From contig DYHY01000003.1 of NCBI GenBank assembly GCA_020723935.1, forward strand, positions 1-47,415: DNA of 47,415 nt. Direction: 5' to 3'. A program made the translations under genes and the position numbers. Below are positions 24,498-32,236 of this stretch, piece by piece. Each line of letters begins with the position of its first letter. The stretch's first letter is position 1. The notes under the pieces are model-generated. The model did no database searches, was not told where the DNA came from, and saw only the letters and a list, made by a program, of their open reading frames with translations. The stretch comes from Candidatus Micrarchaeum sp. GTDB taxonomy: Archaea > SpSt-1190 > DYHY01.

Positions 24498-24851
24498 TCA
24501 GGCGATTATTTCCCCTACCGCAAAATTCCTGAAGACCCTGACGACCTTGACGCGCACGTCTTGGCCGGGCTCGCCGCCCGCGACGAAGAGGACGAGGCCC
24601 TTCACCTTGGCGATGCCGTCCCCCTTCTCGCCCTTTGTCTCTATCTTGACATCGAGCTCCTCGCCGACGCGCAGAGGCTTGAACCTCCCGAAGCGCCTTC
24701 GGCCCTCGCCTTCCTGCGCCCCGGGCTGGCCCTGCTGCTGGGGCCCTGCTTGCGGCGGCGCCTGCCCCTCGCCGGAAGCCTGCTGCTGCTCGGGCTGCCA
24801 CTGCTCTTGCCCCTCGTCCCCTTGCTGCCCAATAGGAGAATCGCCGCCCAT
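24498..24851 (-). CDS. TRAM-domain RNA-binding protein
   Basis: 117 residues. A Gln/Pro/Gly-rich disordered N-terminus (about residues 1-48) precedes a basic RRRFGRFKPL linker. A C-terminal TRAM domain (about 58-117) follows, with VKIETKGEKGDGIAKVKGLVLFV and GEPGQDVRVKVVRVFRNFAVGEI. Stand-alone TRAM proteins bind RNA and act as RNA chaperones in several archaea. The long glutamine-rich tail is unusual. The ribosome site is GAAAGGAAAG. Confidence 0.85.
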   Translation of the reverse strand: MGGDSPIGQQGDEGQEQWQPEQQQASGEGQAPPQAGPQQQGQPGAQEGEGRRRFGRFKPLRVGEELDVKIETKGEKGDGIAKVKGLVLFVAGGEPGQDVRVKVVRVFRNFAVGEIIA

Positions 24852-24990
24852 TTCTTTCCTTTCGGCCGGGAAGAGCCGAGGCCCGTTTTTAAGTTTTCAC
24901 GCGCGGCCCCTCCCCGCCCTCCCGAACCCCCCTCAATTGCTTTAAATGCGGGCCGATGAGGCCCACCTTCGTAGAGGAAGAGCGGAAACG

Positions 24991-25479
24991 ATGCACAAGA
25001 GCGCCGCCAGGAAGGCCGCCGGAGGGATGGAGGATTTCGCAAGGCTCCTTGCCGAGCGGAGGATCCCCTGCGAGCTCGTCCTCCACAAGGATTACGGCAG
25101 GCGCGCCGAGGACGTCGCGCCCCTCGTCGGCGTCAGGAAGGACGCGGTCCTCAAGACGCTGACCTTCGTCGGGAGGAGCGGCAAGGCGTCCCTCGTCATA
25201 ATCCCGGCCGACGCCAAGGTGGACGAGGGGAAACTTGAGAAGATCCTGGGCGAGCGCGCGAGGCTCGCCAAGGCGCCCGAAGTCGCCACCCTCACGGGCC
25301 ACAAGATAGGAGGAGTCCCGCTCACCGCCCATCTTCCCGCCCTGGCCGACAAGACCTGTTTTTCCTTCCAGAAGGTCCTCCTTTCGGCGGGCGTCCCGGA
25401 CGCCTCCGTCAAGATCTCCCCACAAGACATCCTCAGGGCGAGGCCAGACATCGCGGTCGCCGACGTCGCAGCCAGATAG
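24991..25479 (+). CDS. YbaK/ProX-type aminoacyl-tRNA deacylase
   Basis: Trans-editing domain that hydrolyses mischarged tRNA. The 162-residue protein shows the family order: RIPCELVLHKDYGRRAEDVAP..GVRKDAVLKTLTFVG, then SLVIIPADAKVD, GHKIGGVPLTAH and KTCFSFQKV. The Lys of the KTL motif is present. The ATG at 24991 follows GAGGAAG; the TATA box CTTTAAATG is at 24940-24948. Substrate (Cys-tRNA-Pro, Ala-tRNA-Pro or other) is not evident. Confidence 0.85.
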   Translation: MHKSAARKAAGGMEDFARLLAERRIPCELVLHKDYGRRAEDVAPLVGVRKDAVLKTLTFVGRSGKASLVIIPADAKVDEGKLEKILGERARLAKAPEVATLTGHKIGGVPLTAHLPALADKTCFSFQKVLLSAGVPDASVKISPQDILRARPDIAVADVAAR

Positions 25480-25635
25480 AGCGCCCGGCAAGAACCGCTT
25501 CATCGGGGCCCGCCGCAGGCAGTTTTCGGCTCCTTTCCCGTCGTCCTCTGAGAGGGACGCTATGCCCCCGGCGCCGGCTTGAAGTAACCTTTATATAATG
25601 AGTATAGCTTAGAGAAACGGGAGAAAGGGCTTTCC

Positions 25636-25992
25636 GTGGAACAGGATAACAAGCATTCTGTCGGCATTTCGGCATCGCCCGGCGAAAGCAGAGGGAAGAA
25701 GGAGCGCGAGAAGATGCGCTCGTATTGCCTGATACAGCTCAAATCCTCCGAGCCGCACGACATCTCTGACGCGTGCAAGACGTTCCTCGGGATCTACGGC
25801 GTCGTCGCGGCGACGGCGCTCAACGGGATGTTCGACGTGATCCTCAAGATCGAGGCGACGCACGAGGAGACCGGGCGGGCGATCGACGACATACGCTCCT
25901 TCCCGCACACCGAGTTCGTGACATCTTTCGAGGCGACGCAGATCTACGCGTCCCTGGACCAGCTGGTCACGAAGAGCGCCATATTCAGCTGA
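25636..25992 (+). CDS. Stand-alone Lrp/AsnC ligand-binding (RAM) domain protein
   Basis: The C-terminal 90 residues (YCLIQLKSSEPHDISDACKT onwards, with VVAATALNGMFDVILKIEA and HTEFVTSFEATQIY) form one RAM domain. There is no DNA-binding HTH. Such proteins bind amino acids and may hetero-oligomerise with full Lrp regulators. TATA box TTTATATAAT at 25591-25600. GTG 25636 lies 16 bases after the predicted start site. An ATG at 25714 with GAAGGAG would give only the domain. Confidence 0.8.
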   Translation: MEQDNKHSVGISASPGESRGKKEREKMRSYCLIQLKSSEPHDISDACKTFLGIYGVVAATALNGMFDVILKIEATHEETGRAIDDIRSFPHTEFVTSFEATQIYASLDQLVTKSAIFS

Positions 25993-26013
25993 AGCGCGGG
26001 CGCGGCCCCTTGC

Positions 26014-27087
26014 TCAGGCGGGCCGGTTTATTATCACGCGCGTCGGGAGGGGTATTTCTATCCCGTTGTCCTTCAGGGCCTTGAAGACGGAGAACATCAG
26101 GGCGTTCCTCACCTGGCCGCGCGTCTTGTAAGATTTCGCGAAGAAGATCACCTTGAAGCTTATTGAGAAGTCCTTGAAGTCCGCTATCTGCACTATGGGC
26201 TCGCGCTTCACCGCGTCCGGGCTCCCCTCTATGGTCTTCGCCGCCGCCGCCTTCAGGATCCTGAGGACCTTCTCCGGGTCGCTGGAATAGCTCACGCCGA
26301 CGTCCACCGAGTCCGCGAACTCCTCCCCTTCCAGGGAGCGGTTCGTGAAGGTGCTCTGGGCGAGCTTGGCGTTCGGTATCAGTATCAGGGAGCCGTTGAG
26401 CATCCTGAGCTTCGTGTTGCGCCAGCCGATCTCGGCGACGACGCCTTCGAGCTGCGTCGCCCCCTGCGCCTCGGAGAGGGTGATGAAATCCCCGACGCGC
26501 AAGGGCTTGTCGAAGAGGAAGTAGAGGCCCGCGAAGAAGTTGGAGAGCGTCTCTTGGAGCGCGAGGGCGACCGCGAGGCCCGCGATCCCCAGGCTCCCTA
26601 TGAGCGGGGCTATCTCGACACCGAGATAGCTCAGCATGACTATGATGCCTGCGAGGAAGATGAGTATGCTTATCGCCTTGCTTGAGAACGGAAGTATTTG
26701 CTTGGAGAGAAAGGCCTTGCCGCCCTCCCTCTCCTCCATCTTGTCGGCGTACCAGCCGATGAAGGCCCCGACCGTGCGCGAGAGCATCCACGTCACGAAG
26801 AAGACGAGCGCGATGTAGCCGGCCTTGTTGACGTACTCGGTGTAGGCCGAGACCCCCTCGGTCACCCTGAGGGCCACGTATACGCTGATCGCGACAATCC
26901 CCAGCTGTATCGGCCCGGAGAGGGCTTCGAGGAGCCGGTCGTCGAGGGTCGTCTTCGTCTTCTCGGTGAGCTTCCTGACGACCTTGTCTATCAGGAACAT
27001 CCCGACCTTGGAGGAGACGAGGCCGGCGAGCACGACGGCAAAGAAGCTGACCACCGGCATTGCTAGTATCTGGGCGAGGTCTGCCAT
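26014..27087 (-). CDS. Mechanosensitive channel, MscS family
   Basis: 357 residues. Transmembrane segments near the N-terminus are followed by the pore helix GSLGIAGLAVALALQETLSNFFAG (TM3, Gly/Ala zipper), then LFDKPLRVGDFI, GVVAEIGWRNTKLR and IPNAKL, the beta domain of MscS. A cytoplasmic alpha/beta cage follows. Opens under membrane tension to release osmolytes. The ATG at 27087 is leaderless behind a TATA box 29 bases upstream, divergent from the DsbA-like gene. Confidence 0.93.
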   Translation of the reverse strand: MADLAQILAMPVVSFFAVVLAGLVSSKVGMFLIDKVVRKLTEKTKTTLDDRLLEALSGPIQLGIVAISVYVALRVTEGVSAYTEYVNKAGYIALVFFVTWMLSRTVGAFIGWYADKMEEREGGKAFLSKQILPFSSKAISILIFLAGIIVMLSYLGVEIAPLIGSLGIAGLAVALALQETLSNFFAGLYFLFDKPLRVGDFITLSEAQGATQLEGVVAEIGWRNTKLRMLNGSLILIPNAKLAQSTFTNRSLEGEEFADSVDVGVSYSSDPEKVLRILKAAAAKTIEGSPDAVKREPIVQIADFKDFSISFKVIFFAKSYKTRGQVRNALMFSVFKALKDNGIEIPLPTRVIINRPA

Positions 27088-27110
27088 TGTGCCGGGCAGG
27101 CTCCGGGCCG

Positions 27111-27125
27111 CCGTTAAAAGTTTTT
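27111..27125 (-). promoter_or_regulatory. TATA box of the MscS gene
   Basis: Minus-strand AAAAACTTTTAACGG, centred about 28 bases before the ATG at 27087. Confidence 0.6.
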
Positions 27126-27158
27126 CCGGAGGGGGCGCTTCGATGGCTCCTCGCGAAA

Positions 27159-27170
27159 CGTTTTAAACGG
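27159..27170 (+). promoter_or_regulatory. TATA box of the DsbA-like gene
   Basis: The palindromic CGTTTTAAACGG is centred 25 bases before the ATG at 27189; leaderless start predicted. Confidence 0.6.
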
Positions 27171-27188
27171 AGCCGGGACCGCCGCGGG

Positions 27189-27866
27189 ATGGCGCAGGGC
27201 AAGCTCGACTTCTATGGCGGCAAGGACGGCAAGAAATCCGGGTCCGGGACGGCCCTGAAGGTCGTGCTCGGCGTCCTCTTCGTCCTTTTTGTCGCGTTCG
27301 TGTTCCTCTCGATGCCGAAGGGCGGGAGCAACAGCAACAACCCGGCCTGCCCGTCCGACTGGTACGCCAACTACACCGACGGCGGAACGAAGGTGGCTGT
27401 TGTCGAGTTCTCCGACTTCCTCTGCCCCTACTGCGCGCGGGCCGCCCCGACCGTGAGCGAGCTGAAGGCGTACTACGGAGGCAGGATAAGCTTCGTCTAC
27501 GAGCACTTCATAATCCACGGCGTTTCGGCCCAGAAGGCCGCCGAGGCATCCGAATGCGCGCGCGACCAGGGGCTCTTTGATGCCTACCAAGACAAGCTCT
27601 TCGCAAACCAGGCGGCGCTCCTTCCTAGCAGCCCCAACACCGACGCCCTGAAGAGGTTCGCGGGTGAGGTCGGCGCGGACAGGACGGCATTCGACTCCTG
27701 CCTCGACGGGGGCGCGAAGGGGCCGCTCGTCCAGGCGCAGATGAACGAGGGCGTCTGCCTGGGGGTCCAGGCGACCCCAACGTTCTTCGTCAACGGGAAG
27801 AAGATGGAGGGCGCCCTCCCGATAGACCAGTTCAAGCGGGCGATAGACCCGCTGCTCGCCCGGTAA
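27189..27866 (+). CDS. Membrane-anchored DsbA-like thiol oxidoreductase
   Basis: 225 residues. Cytoplasmic basic N-terminus, one transmembrane helix (about residues 22-41), a Ser/Asn linker, then a thioredoxin fold outside the membrane. The active site is C79-P-Y-C82 in FSDFLCPYCARAAP, with the cis-Pro loop GVQATPTFFVNG. Two further Cys pairs are present. It probably introduces or isomerises disulfides in exported proteins such as the Cys-containing prepilins (inference). Confidence 0.9.
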   Translation: MAQGKLDFYGGKDGKKSGSGTALKVVLGVLFVLFVAFVFLSMPKGGSNSNNPACPSDWYANYTDGGTKVAVVEFSDFLCPYCARAAPTVSELKAYYGGRISFVYEHFIIHGVSAQKAAEASECARDQGLFDAYQDKLFANQAALLPSSPNTDALKRFAGEVGADRTAFDSCLDGGAKGPLVQAQMNEGVCLGVQATPTFFVNGKKMEGALPIDQFKRAIDPLLAR

Positions 27867-27879
27867 GCGAAGGGATCCC

Positions 27880-28158
27880 CTATTTCCCTTCCGCTTTCTC
27901 GCCCTCTGCCCGGGCTTCGCCCTCTGCCCTGAGCCAGTCCTCGCGCGGGAGTATCGCGACGCCCGCTCGCCCCTTCATGGGCTTCCCGAACTTGGCGAGG
28001 AGATCCTGGGCGGTGAGGCTGGAGCCCTGCGCGCATTCCTGGCAGACCTTCGCGTCGAGGCCCTTGTCCGAATCGAAGAAGACGCGCACCTTCACACCCC
28101 CCTTCCCGCAGACGAAGCATTTCCCTTCCTCGAGCTCAGGCGTTATCCCTATCGGCAT
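27880..28158 (-). CDS. Small Cys-rich zinc-binding protein
   Basis: Starts MPIGITPELEEGKCFVCGKG. Two CxxC pairs (CFVC, CQEC) about 28 residues apart could hold one zinc. A Lys/Ala/Glu-rich tail ends the protein (92 residues). The ATG at 28158 is leaderless: the minus-strand TATA box at 28179-28191 is 27 bases upstream. A GTG at 28176 would lie above the predicted start site. Function unknown. Confidence 0.75.
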   Translation of the reverse strand: MPIGITPELEEGKCFVCGKGGVKVRVFFDSDKGLDAKVCQECAQGSSLTAQDLLAKFGKPMKGRAGVAILPREDWLRAEGEARAEGEKAEGK

Positions 28159-28178
28159 CCAGGGAAAGCCGCCCACAC

Positions 28179-28191
28179 CCCTTAAAAAAAC
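28179..28191 (-). promoter_or_regulatory. TATA box of the Cys-rich gene
   Basis: Minus-strand CGTTTTTTTAAGG, centred about 27 bases before the ATG at 28158. Confidence 0.55.
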
Positions 28192-28221
28192 GGCGCCCCC
28201 TCGGAGGGCCGGCCCCTTTTG

Positions 28222-28337
28222 GCGCCCGCGTCATCCCATTTTCTTTTTCAGCGCCAGCTTCAGGAGCCCTCCGACGAGGGCTTTCTCGGCGCGCCCGCGT
28301 CATCCCATTTTCTTTTTCAACGCCAGCTTCAGGAGCC
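28222..28337. repeat. Tandem partial duplication, two 47-base copies 69 bases apart
   Basis: 28222-28268 and 28291-28337 differ at one base (position 30 of the repeat). Each copy encodes, on the minus strand, LLKLALKKKMG plus a TGA stop. The 69-base period equals 23 codons, so the copies are in the same frame. The event duplicated the 3' end of the ferritin-like gene. Confidence 0.9.
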
Positions 28338-28632
28338 TCTTGTGCTTCTCCTCGTCGTAGTCCGTGGACGCGAGCAGGGCGAGGATCGCGGGGTGGCCGG
28401 AGACTATCACCCCCTGGACGGAGGCGTCCGTCGCCCGCTCCTCCTGCTCTAGGACCGACGAGACGAGGACGCGCGACTCCTCGGCCGTGGCTGCTGCGCC
28501 GCTGCCGCCGGACCTTCCCGAGGACGCGATGAGCTCGGAGACGATGTCGGCGTGGCGCAGGCTGTCCGTGCCTATCTGGCGAAGGAGCAGTTTCACGAAC
28601 GGGTCCCTGGCGCTCGGGCTCGCCGCAGGCAT
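28300..28632 (-). pseudogene. 5'-truncated ferritin-like protein gene
   Basis: The frame reads DPFVKLLLRQIGTDSLRHAD, then a Gly/Ser/Ala linker, SSVLEQEERATDASVQG and STDYDEEKHKRLLKLALKKK. That matches helices 2, 3 and 4 of a ferritin/rubrerythrin-like bundle with acidic/His metal positions (DSLRH, EQEE, DEEKH). Helix 1 with its Glu and ExxH is missing: upstream of DPF the frame is antisense to the neighbouring permease gene. A start at ATG 28632 or GTG 28596 gives 98-110 residues. It may be a relic, or a half-bundle that assembles as a dimer. Confidence 0.6.
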
Positions 28633-28936
28633 CGCGGCCCTTGCGGTCGCATCGGTCCTGCTCCTGAAGCTCGAGGCGAGGCTCCCGCTGAAGACACTCT
28701 TCCTCGCGACGGGCGCGGTGCTCGTGGTCCTGGCAGTCTCCTTCTCGGGGACCGCGGTCCACGAGTTCCAGGAGGCGCATATCGTCCCGGAAACCGCGCT
28801 CGCCTGGGGCCTGACCGCGGAAACCCTTGCGGCCCAGGCCCTCTTCGCTCTCGCCACCCTCTTCTTGGTGGTCCTCCCGCACCTCAAGATGGAGAAAGAA
28901 GCCGGCGCCAAGAAGCCCAAGGCCAAACCTATTTAA
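28544..28936 (+). pseudogene. 5'-truncated FTR1-type iron permease gene
   Basis: The C-terminal 105 residues give three membrane helices. LPLKTLFLATGAVLVVLAVS and GTAVHEFQEAHIVP match the conserved LPLRxFFxxTG...GVHELQEAG region of FTR1/EfeU permeases. The N-terminal four helices with the REGxE iron sites are absent. Upstream of about 28600 the DNA is the antisense of the ferritin-like frame. The start codon is uncertain (ATG 28544 or GTG 28568) and no promoter was found. Without the REGxE helices it cannot be a normal permease. Confidence 0.55.
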
Positions 28937-28938
28937 TC
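28927..28938 (+). promoter_or_regulatory. TATA box of the surface-protein operon
   Basis: CCTATTTAATCG, centred 27 bases before the GTG at 28960, within the 3' end of the permease remnant. Confidence 0.65.
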
Positions 28939-28959
28939 GAAAAAACAGGCCCGCTCGCT

Positions 28960-29394
28960 GTGAAGAGTAGCCCCGCCGGCCGCAGGGTCTCCCAAGTATC
29001 AATAGAATTCTTGATAGTCTCCGCCCTCGTCCTCCTGATACTCGCCCCGCTATGGATGTCGATGCTGCGCGCGATACAGGCGCAGCAGGACGACCTGCGG
29101 GTCTCCCAGGCGAGGACCGCCCTCCAGAGAATAGTGCAGTCAGCGGACCTAGTCTACGTCCAGGGCGCTCCGGCATCCGTCGTCGTGACGGTCTATGTCC
29201 CCTCCGGCGTCTCCAACTACTCCCTCTTGAGCAACGAGACGGTCTACATCCTCGCCCTCGGCTCGGCCCACACCGATGTCGTCGAGCCCACCAAAACGCC
29301 CCTTTCCGGATCCCTCCCGACGACGGAGGGCACCTACAAGCTCATTGTCAAGGCGGAGGCCACGGGAATTGTCAACGTCACAGGCTTCTCTTGA
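28960..29394 (+). CDS. Pilin-like surface protein 1 of the pilus locus
   Basis: 144 residues. The N-terminus has a basic stretch, the class III-type junction GRRVSQVSIEFLIV (compare Q-x-S-x-E-F), then a hydrophobic helix and an extracytoplasmic domain with several sequons (NYS, NET, NVT). Expected to be cleaved by the prepilin peptidase encoded at 22425. Leaderless GTG behind a TATA box. It opens a run of five genes with overlapping ends. Confidence 0.75.
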   Translation: MKSSPAGRRVSQVSIEFLIVSALVLLILAPLWMSMLRAIQAQQDDLRVSQARTALQRIVQSADLVYVQGAPASVVVTVYVPSGVSNYSLLSNETVYILALGSAHTDVVEPTKTPLSGSLPTTEGTYKLIVKAEATGIVNVTGFS

Positions 29395-29761
29395 GTTCCT
29401 CGCCCTCGTCGGGTTCGTCCTGATAGTCCTGGCCGTCGCAAGCGGCATATACCTGCGCGAGCGCGCGGCGTCCGCCGAGGAGCTCCTCCTCGCCGAGTCC
29501 AAGAACGCCCTGACCTCCCTCGCGTCGGCGATCAACCAGGTGTACCTGGGCGGAGACGGCTATTCGGCGAACCTCACGCTCCCGCAAAGGATCGGCTCCT
29601 ACCAGTACAACATAACCGCCTCCTCCGGCCACCTCTACCTCAAGCTCTACGGCTTCGACCTCTCCTATTCGGCCAAGATACTTCCGGCGTCCGTGACGGG
29701 CTCCGTGCATCCGGGCACGGACGTGATATCCAACGCAGGGGGGCAAGTGATTGTCTCCTAG
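29369..29761 (+). CDS. Pilin-like surface protein 2 of the pilus locus
   Basis: 130 residues from TTG 29369, which has GGAGG 10 bases upstream. STSQASLEFLALVGFVLIVL is a class III signal plus helix, followed by a coiled Ala/Glu segment and a small beta-rich domain with NLT and NIT sequons. It overlaps the preceding gene by 26 bases. Confidence 0.75.
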   Translation: MSTSQASLEFLALVGFVLIVLAVASGIYLRERAASAEELLLAESKNALTSLASAINQVYLGGDGYSANLTLPQRIGSYQYNITASSGHLYLKLYGFDLSYSAKILPASVTGSVHPGTDVISNAGGQVIVS

Positions 29762-30269
29762 CGCGCGCGCTCCGGCGGCAAGGCAAGGCCAGGTCTTCTC
29801 GATGGACTTCGTCGCGAGCATCGTCTCCTTTATGGTGTTCTTCCTGATCTTCTTCACCATCTACGGCGGGATAAAGGGACAGGCGGCGGCGTCCGCGTCC
29901 CTCAAGGACGCGCAGGAGACGGCGGCCCTCCTCTCAGACGAGCTCGTGAGGACGCAGGGGGTGCCCGCGAACTGGACCAACGAGACTGCCGTGACTATAG
30001 GCCTCGCCTCCGAGGAGGGGGTCCTCTCCTACTCCAAGGTCCGCTCGATGGGCAACATGACGTACGCCGACACGAAGGACAACCTGCTCCTGGGGGGCAT
30101 GGACTATTTCCTGAACCTCTCCTATGTCACGAACGCGACGATCTTCTCCTACGGCTCCTACCCGCCCGGCAACGCGAGCGCCGTGATACCTGTCTCCAGG
30201 ATGGTCCTCTACGACAACGGGAGCGCCCGGGGCCTTGCGATACTGAAGGTGATCGTATGGAAGGGATGA
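29751..30269 (+). CDS. Pilin-like surface protein 3 of the pilus locus
   Basis: 172 residues. RQGQVFSMDFVASIVSFMVF resembles the class III junction G-Q-x-x-S-x-[ED]-F, with Asp in place of the usual Glu at +5. The helix is followed by an extracytoplasmic domain with sequons NWT, NET, NMT, NLS, NAT and NAS. TTG start at 29751; overlaps its neighbour by 11 bases. Confidence 0.72.
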   Translation: MSPSARAPAARQGQVFSMDFVASIVSFMVFFLIFFTIYGGIKGQAAASASLKDAQETAALLSDELVRTQGVPANWTNETAVTIGLASEEGVLSYSKVRSMGNMTYADTKDNLLLGGMDYFLNLSYVTNATIFSYGSYPPGNASAVIPVSRMVLYDNGSARGLAILKVIVWKG

Positions 30270-32236
30270 GGGGGAGCGCGGCGGGCGGCAGCGGCGGCAG
30301 GCGGGCTTTCGTCTTCACCCTCGACGCGATGTTCGCGGTGGTGATAATAGCGGTCGCGATCGTCGCCCTCGCCTCCATCCAGCGCGCATCAATCCTCCCT
30401 AGCGGCAAGTACATCTACCTCTCGGCGATATCTAGGGACGCCGCGACGGTCCTAGAGAAGACGCGCGTCTCGGAGGCGAGGAGCATCCCGCGCATAGACG
30501 CCTACGTCCTCAACGGGACGATCCGGCCCGAGGACGCCGACAAGAGGCTGATAGATATAGTCGGCTCCCTCTACGCGGGCGGCAACATCACGGTCGCATC
30601 CGACATCCTCAACAACCTCTTCTCCGCCTTCCTCCCCTCGCGCGTCTACTACCAGATCCTCATAAACAACCAGACGCTCCTCCTCAACAACGTGAGCCAC
30701 GGTACGGAGGTCGTCACCCGCTCGATAGTCTCCGGCTACCTCTCCGGGATGCCCACGAGCGGCTACATATCGCGCGCGTGGCTCGGGAACGCGCGGGGGA
30801 ACGTGACCGAAATAATCGAGATAGCGACCCTCGGGAGCGGCTTCAGCTCCGCGTACTGGCCCACCGCGTATGGGAACCTCACGTTCGTCAAGTACGTGAA
30901 CCTCTCCTCGGTGGACAACCTCACCGCGATCTTAGCCCTCTCCTTCCACGAGGAGGGCGGGTGGGCCTACGTCTGGGTGAACAACCTCTCGGATCCGATA
31001 CCAGTGGGGAACGAGTGCTACCACCCCGTCAACGCCTGCTACGACAAGATAACGCTCAACGCCTCGCACTTCGTCGTCGGCCAGAACGCGGTGAAGGTGA
31101 CCCTGGGGACGCCCACCAACTACCACACTCACACGCATCCGGGGATGCTCCTCACGCTCAACTACAACGACAACAGGCAGACCAACTTCGTGCAGGGGAA
31201 CCCGGTCGTGGAAAGGACGAACCTCACGGAGGTCTACGGCCGGCCAGCCGCCTGGGAGATTTCCCCGTTCAACATACCAGAGGGGGCCAAGATCAGCGAC
31301 GTGTGGGTGTATGTCAAGGCCGACGGGGTGAACAAGCGCGGCGAGATATGGGTGAACAACAACCGGGTGTGGTACAACTACACGAGCGGCAGCGGGAGTT
31401 GCGCCGTCTGCATAGCCACGCTGAACGGGGCCGGCATCCTGAAGAACATAACGCGGTGGGTGTGGCAGAACGCGACGGGCCACTCGTCGGGCCAAACGAA
31501 CACCGTCGCGGTGTACCTTGACATCGCCGGCGACGACGACACGGGCGGGAACGGCGTCGACCTCCCCGTCGACGGGGCGGCCGGGTACACCAACATCTCC
31601 GGGAACAGCTACGTGCAGGTCAACTACACGCTGGCGAACCCAATAGTGAAGTTCAACTACGTGCCCTACACGCAGGTCCTGGAGATCGACCGCCTCGACG
31701 GGCAGGGGGATGCCCTCACGAAGAACGCGAACTTCACGATAGCGAACACGACGCTCGTCTCGGCTTACTACCACGACGTCCAGAGGTTCTCCTACAAGAA
31801 CGCGGTCGCCGCCTGGCACCCGCCCGAGGCCCCCCCGAGCTGGCAGGGGTACCCCAACTACCGCTGGTCGGTCAACCAGATCTTCAAGTCCCCCAACTCC
31901 AGGAACATCCCGGGCACGATCTACATCCCGCTCTCGCGCCTGCAGGTGGGGGGCATCAATTCACTGAGGACGCGCGATGGCTTCGACGGGGGCTCGAGCA
32001 GCAACTACATAATGACCAACTCGACGATCGAGTACACGATCCTCGTCCCGGCGAGCGTCCCGTACGGCGACGCGTTCGCCAACACGAGCGCCGCGGACGC
32101 GGACGCGCGGGCCCGCCTCCAGGCGGCCCTCGCGCCCTACAACATAACAGGGACGCCCGCCAGCGACATCGCGAACATCGCCGGGATCTCGTGGCTGTGG
32201 GGGCCCTCGGAACTGAAGGTGATCATAGGGACATGA
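30257..32236 (+). CDS. Large membrane-anchored surface protein of the pilus locus
   Basis: 659 residues. A Gly/Arg-rich N-terminus and GRRAFVFTLDAMFAVVII lead into one hydrophobic helix (residues about 17-41). All the rest is a predicted extracellular region rich in Asn, Tyr and Trp with about twenty N-x-S/T sequons, one CysCys-type pair (CYHPVNAC) and another (CAVC). A segment ISDVWVYVKADGVNKRGEIW looks like a beta-sandwich repeat. No catalytic motif. Likely an adhesin or tip protein exported by the pilus machinery; this is inference from location. ATG 30257 follows AAGGTGA; ATG 30266 is an alternative. Confidence 0.75.
   Translation: MEGMRGSAAGGSGGRRAFVFTLDAMFAVVIIAVAIVALASIQRASILPSGKYIYLSAISRDAATVLEKTRVSEARSIPRIDAYVLNGTIRPEDADKRLIDIVGSLYAGGNITVASDILNNLFSAFLPSRVYYQILINNQTLLLNNVSHGTEVVTRSIVSGYLSGMPTSGYISRAWLGNARGNVTEIIEIATLGSGFSSAYWPTAYGNLTFVKYVNLSSVDNLTAILALSFHEEGGWAYVWVNNLSDPIPVGNECYHPVNACYDKITLNASHFVVGQNAVKVTLGTPTNYHTHTHPGMLLTLNYNDNRQTNFVQGNPVVERTNLTEVYGRPAAWEISPFNIPEGAKISDVWVYVKADGVNKRGEIWVNNNRVWYNYTSGSGSCAVCIATLNGAGILKNITRWVWQNATGHSSGQTNTVAVYLDIAGDDDTGGNGVDLPVDGAAGYTNISGNSYVQVNYTLANPIVKFNYVPYTQVLEIDRLDGQGDALTKNANFTIANTTLVSAYYHDVQRFSYKNAVAAWHPPEAPPSWQGYPNYRWSVNQIFKSPNSRNIPGTIYIPLSRLQVGGINSLRTRDGFDGGSSSNYIMTNSTIEYTILVPASVPYGDAFANTSAADADARARLQAALAPYNITGTPASDIANIAGISWLWGPSELKVIIGT

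Noticed and set aside
28640-28926. Possible N-terminal extension of the ferritin-like frame
   Set aside because: This part is antisense to the FTR1 remnant and shows no helix-1 pattern with metal ligands.
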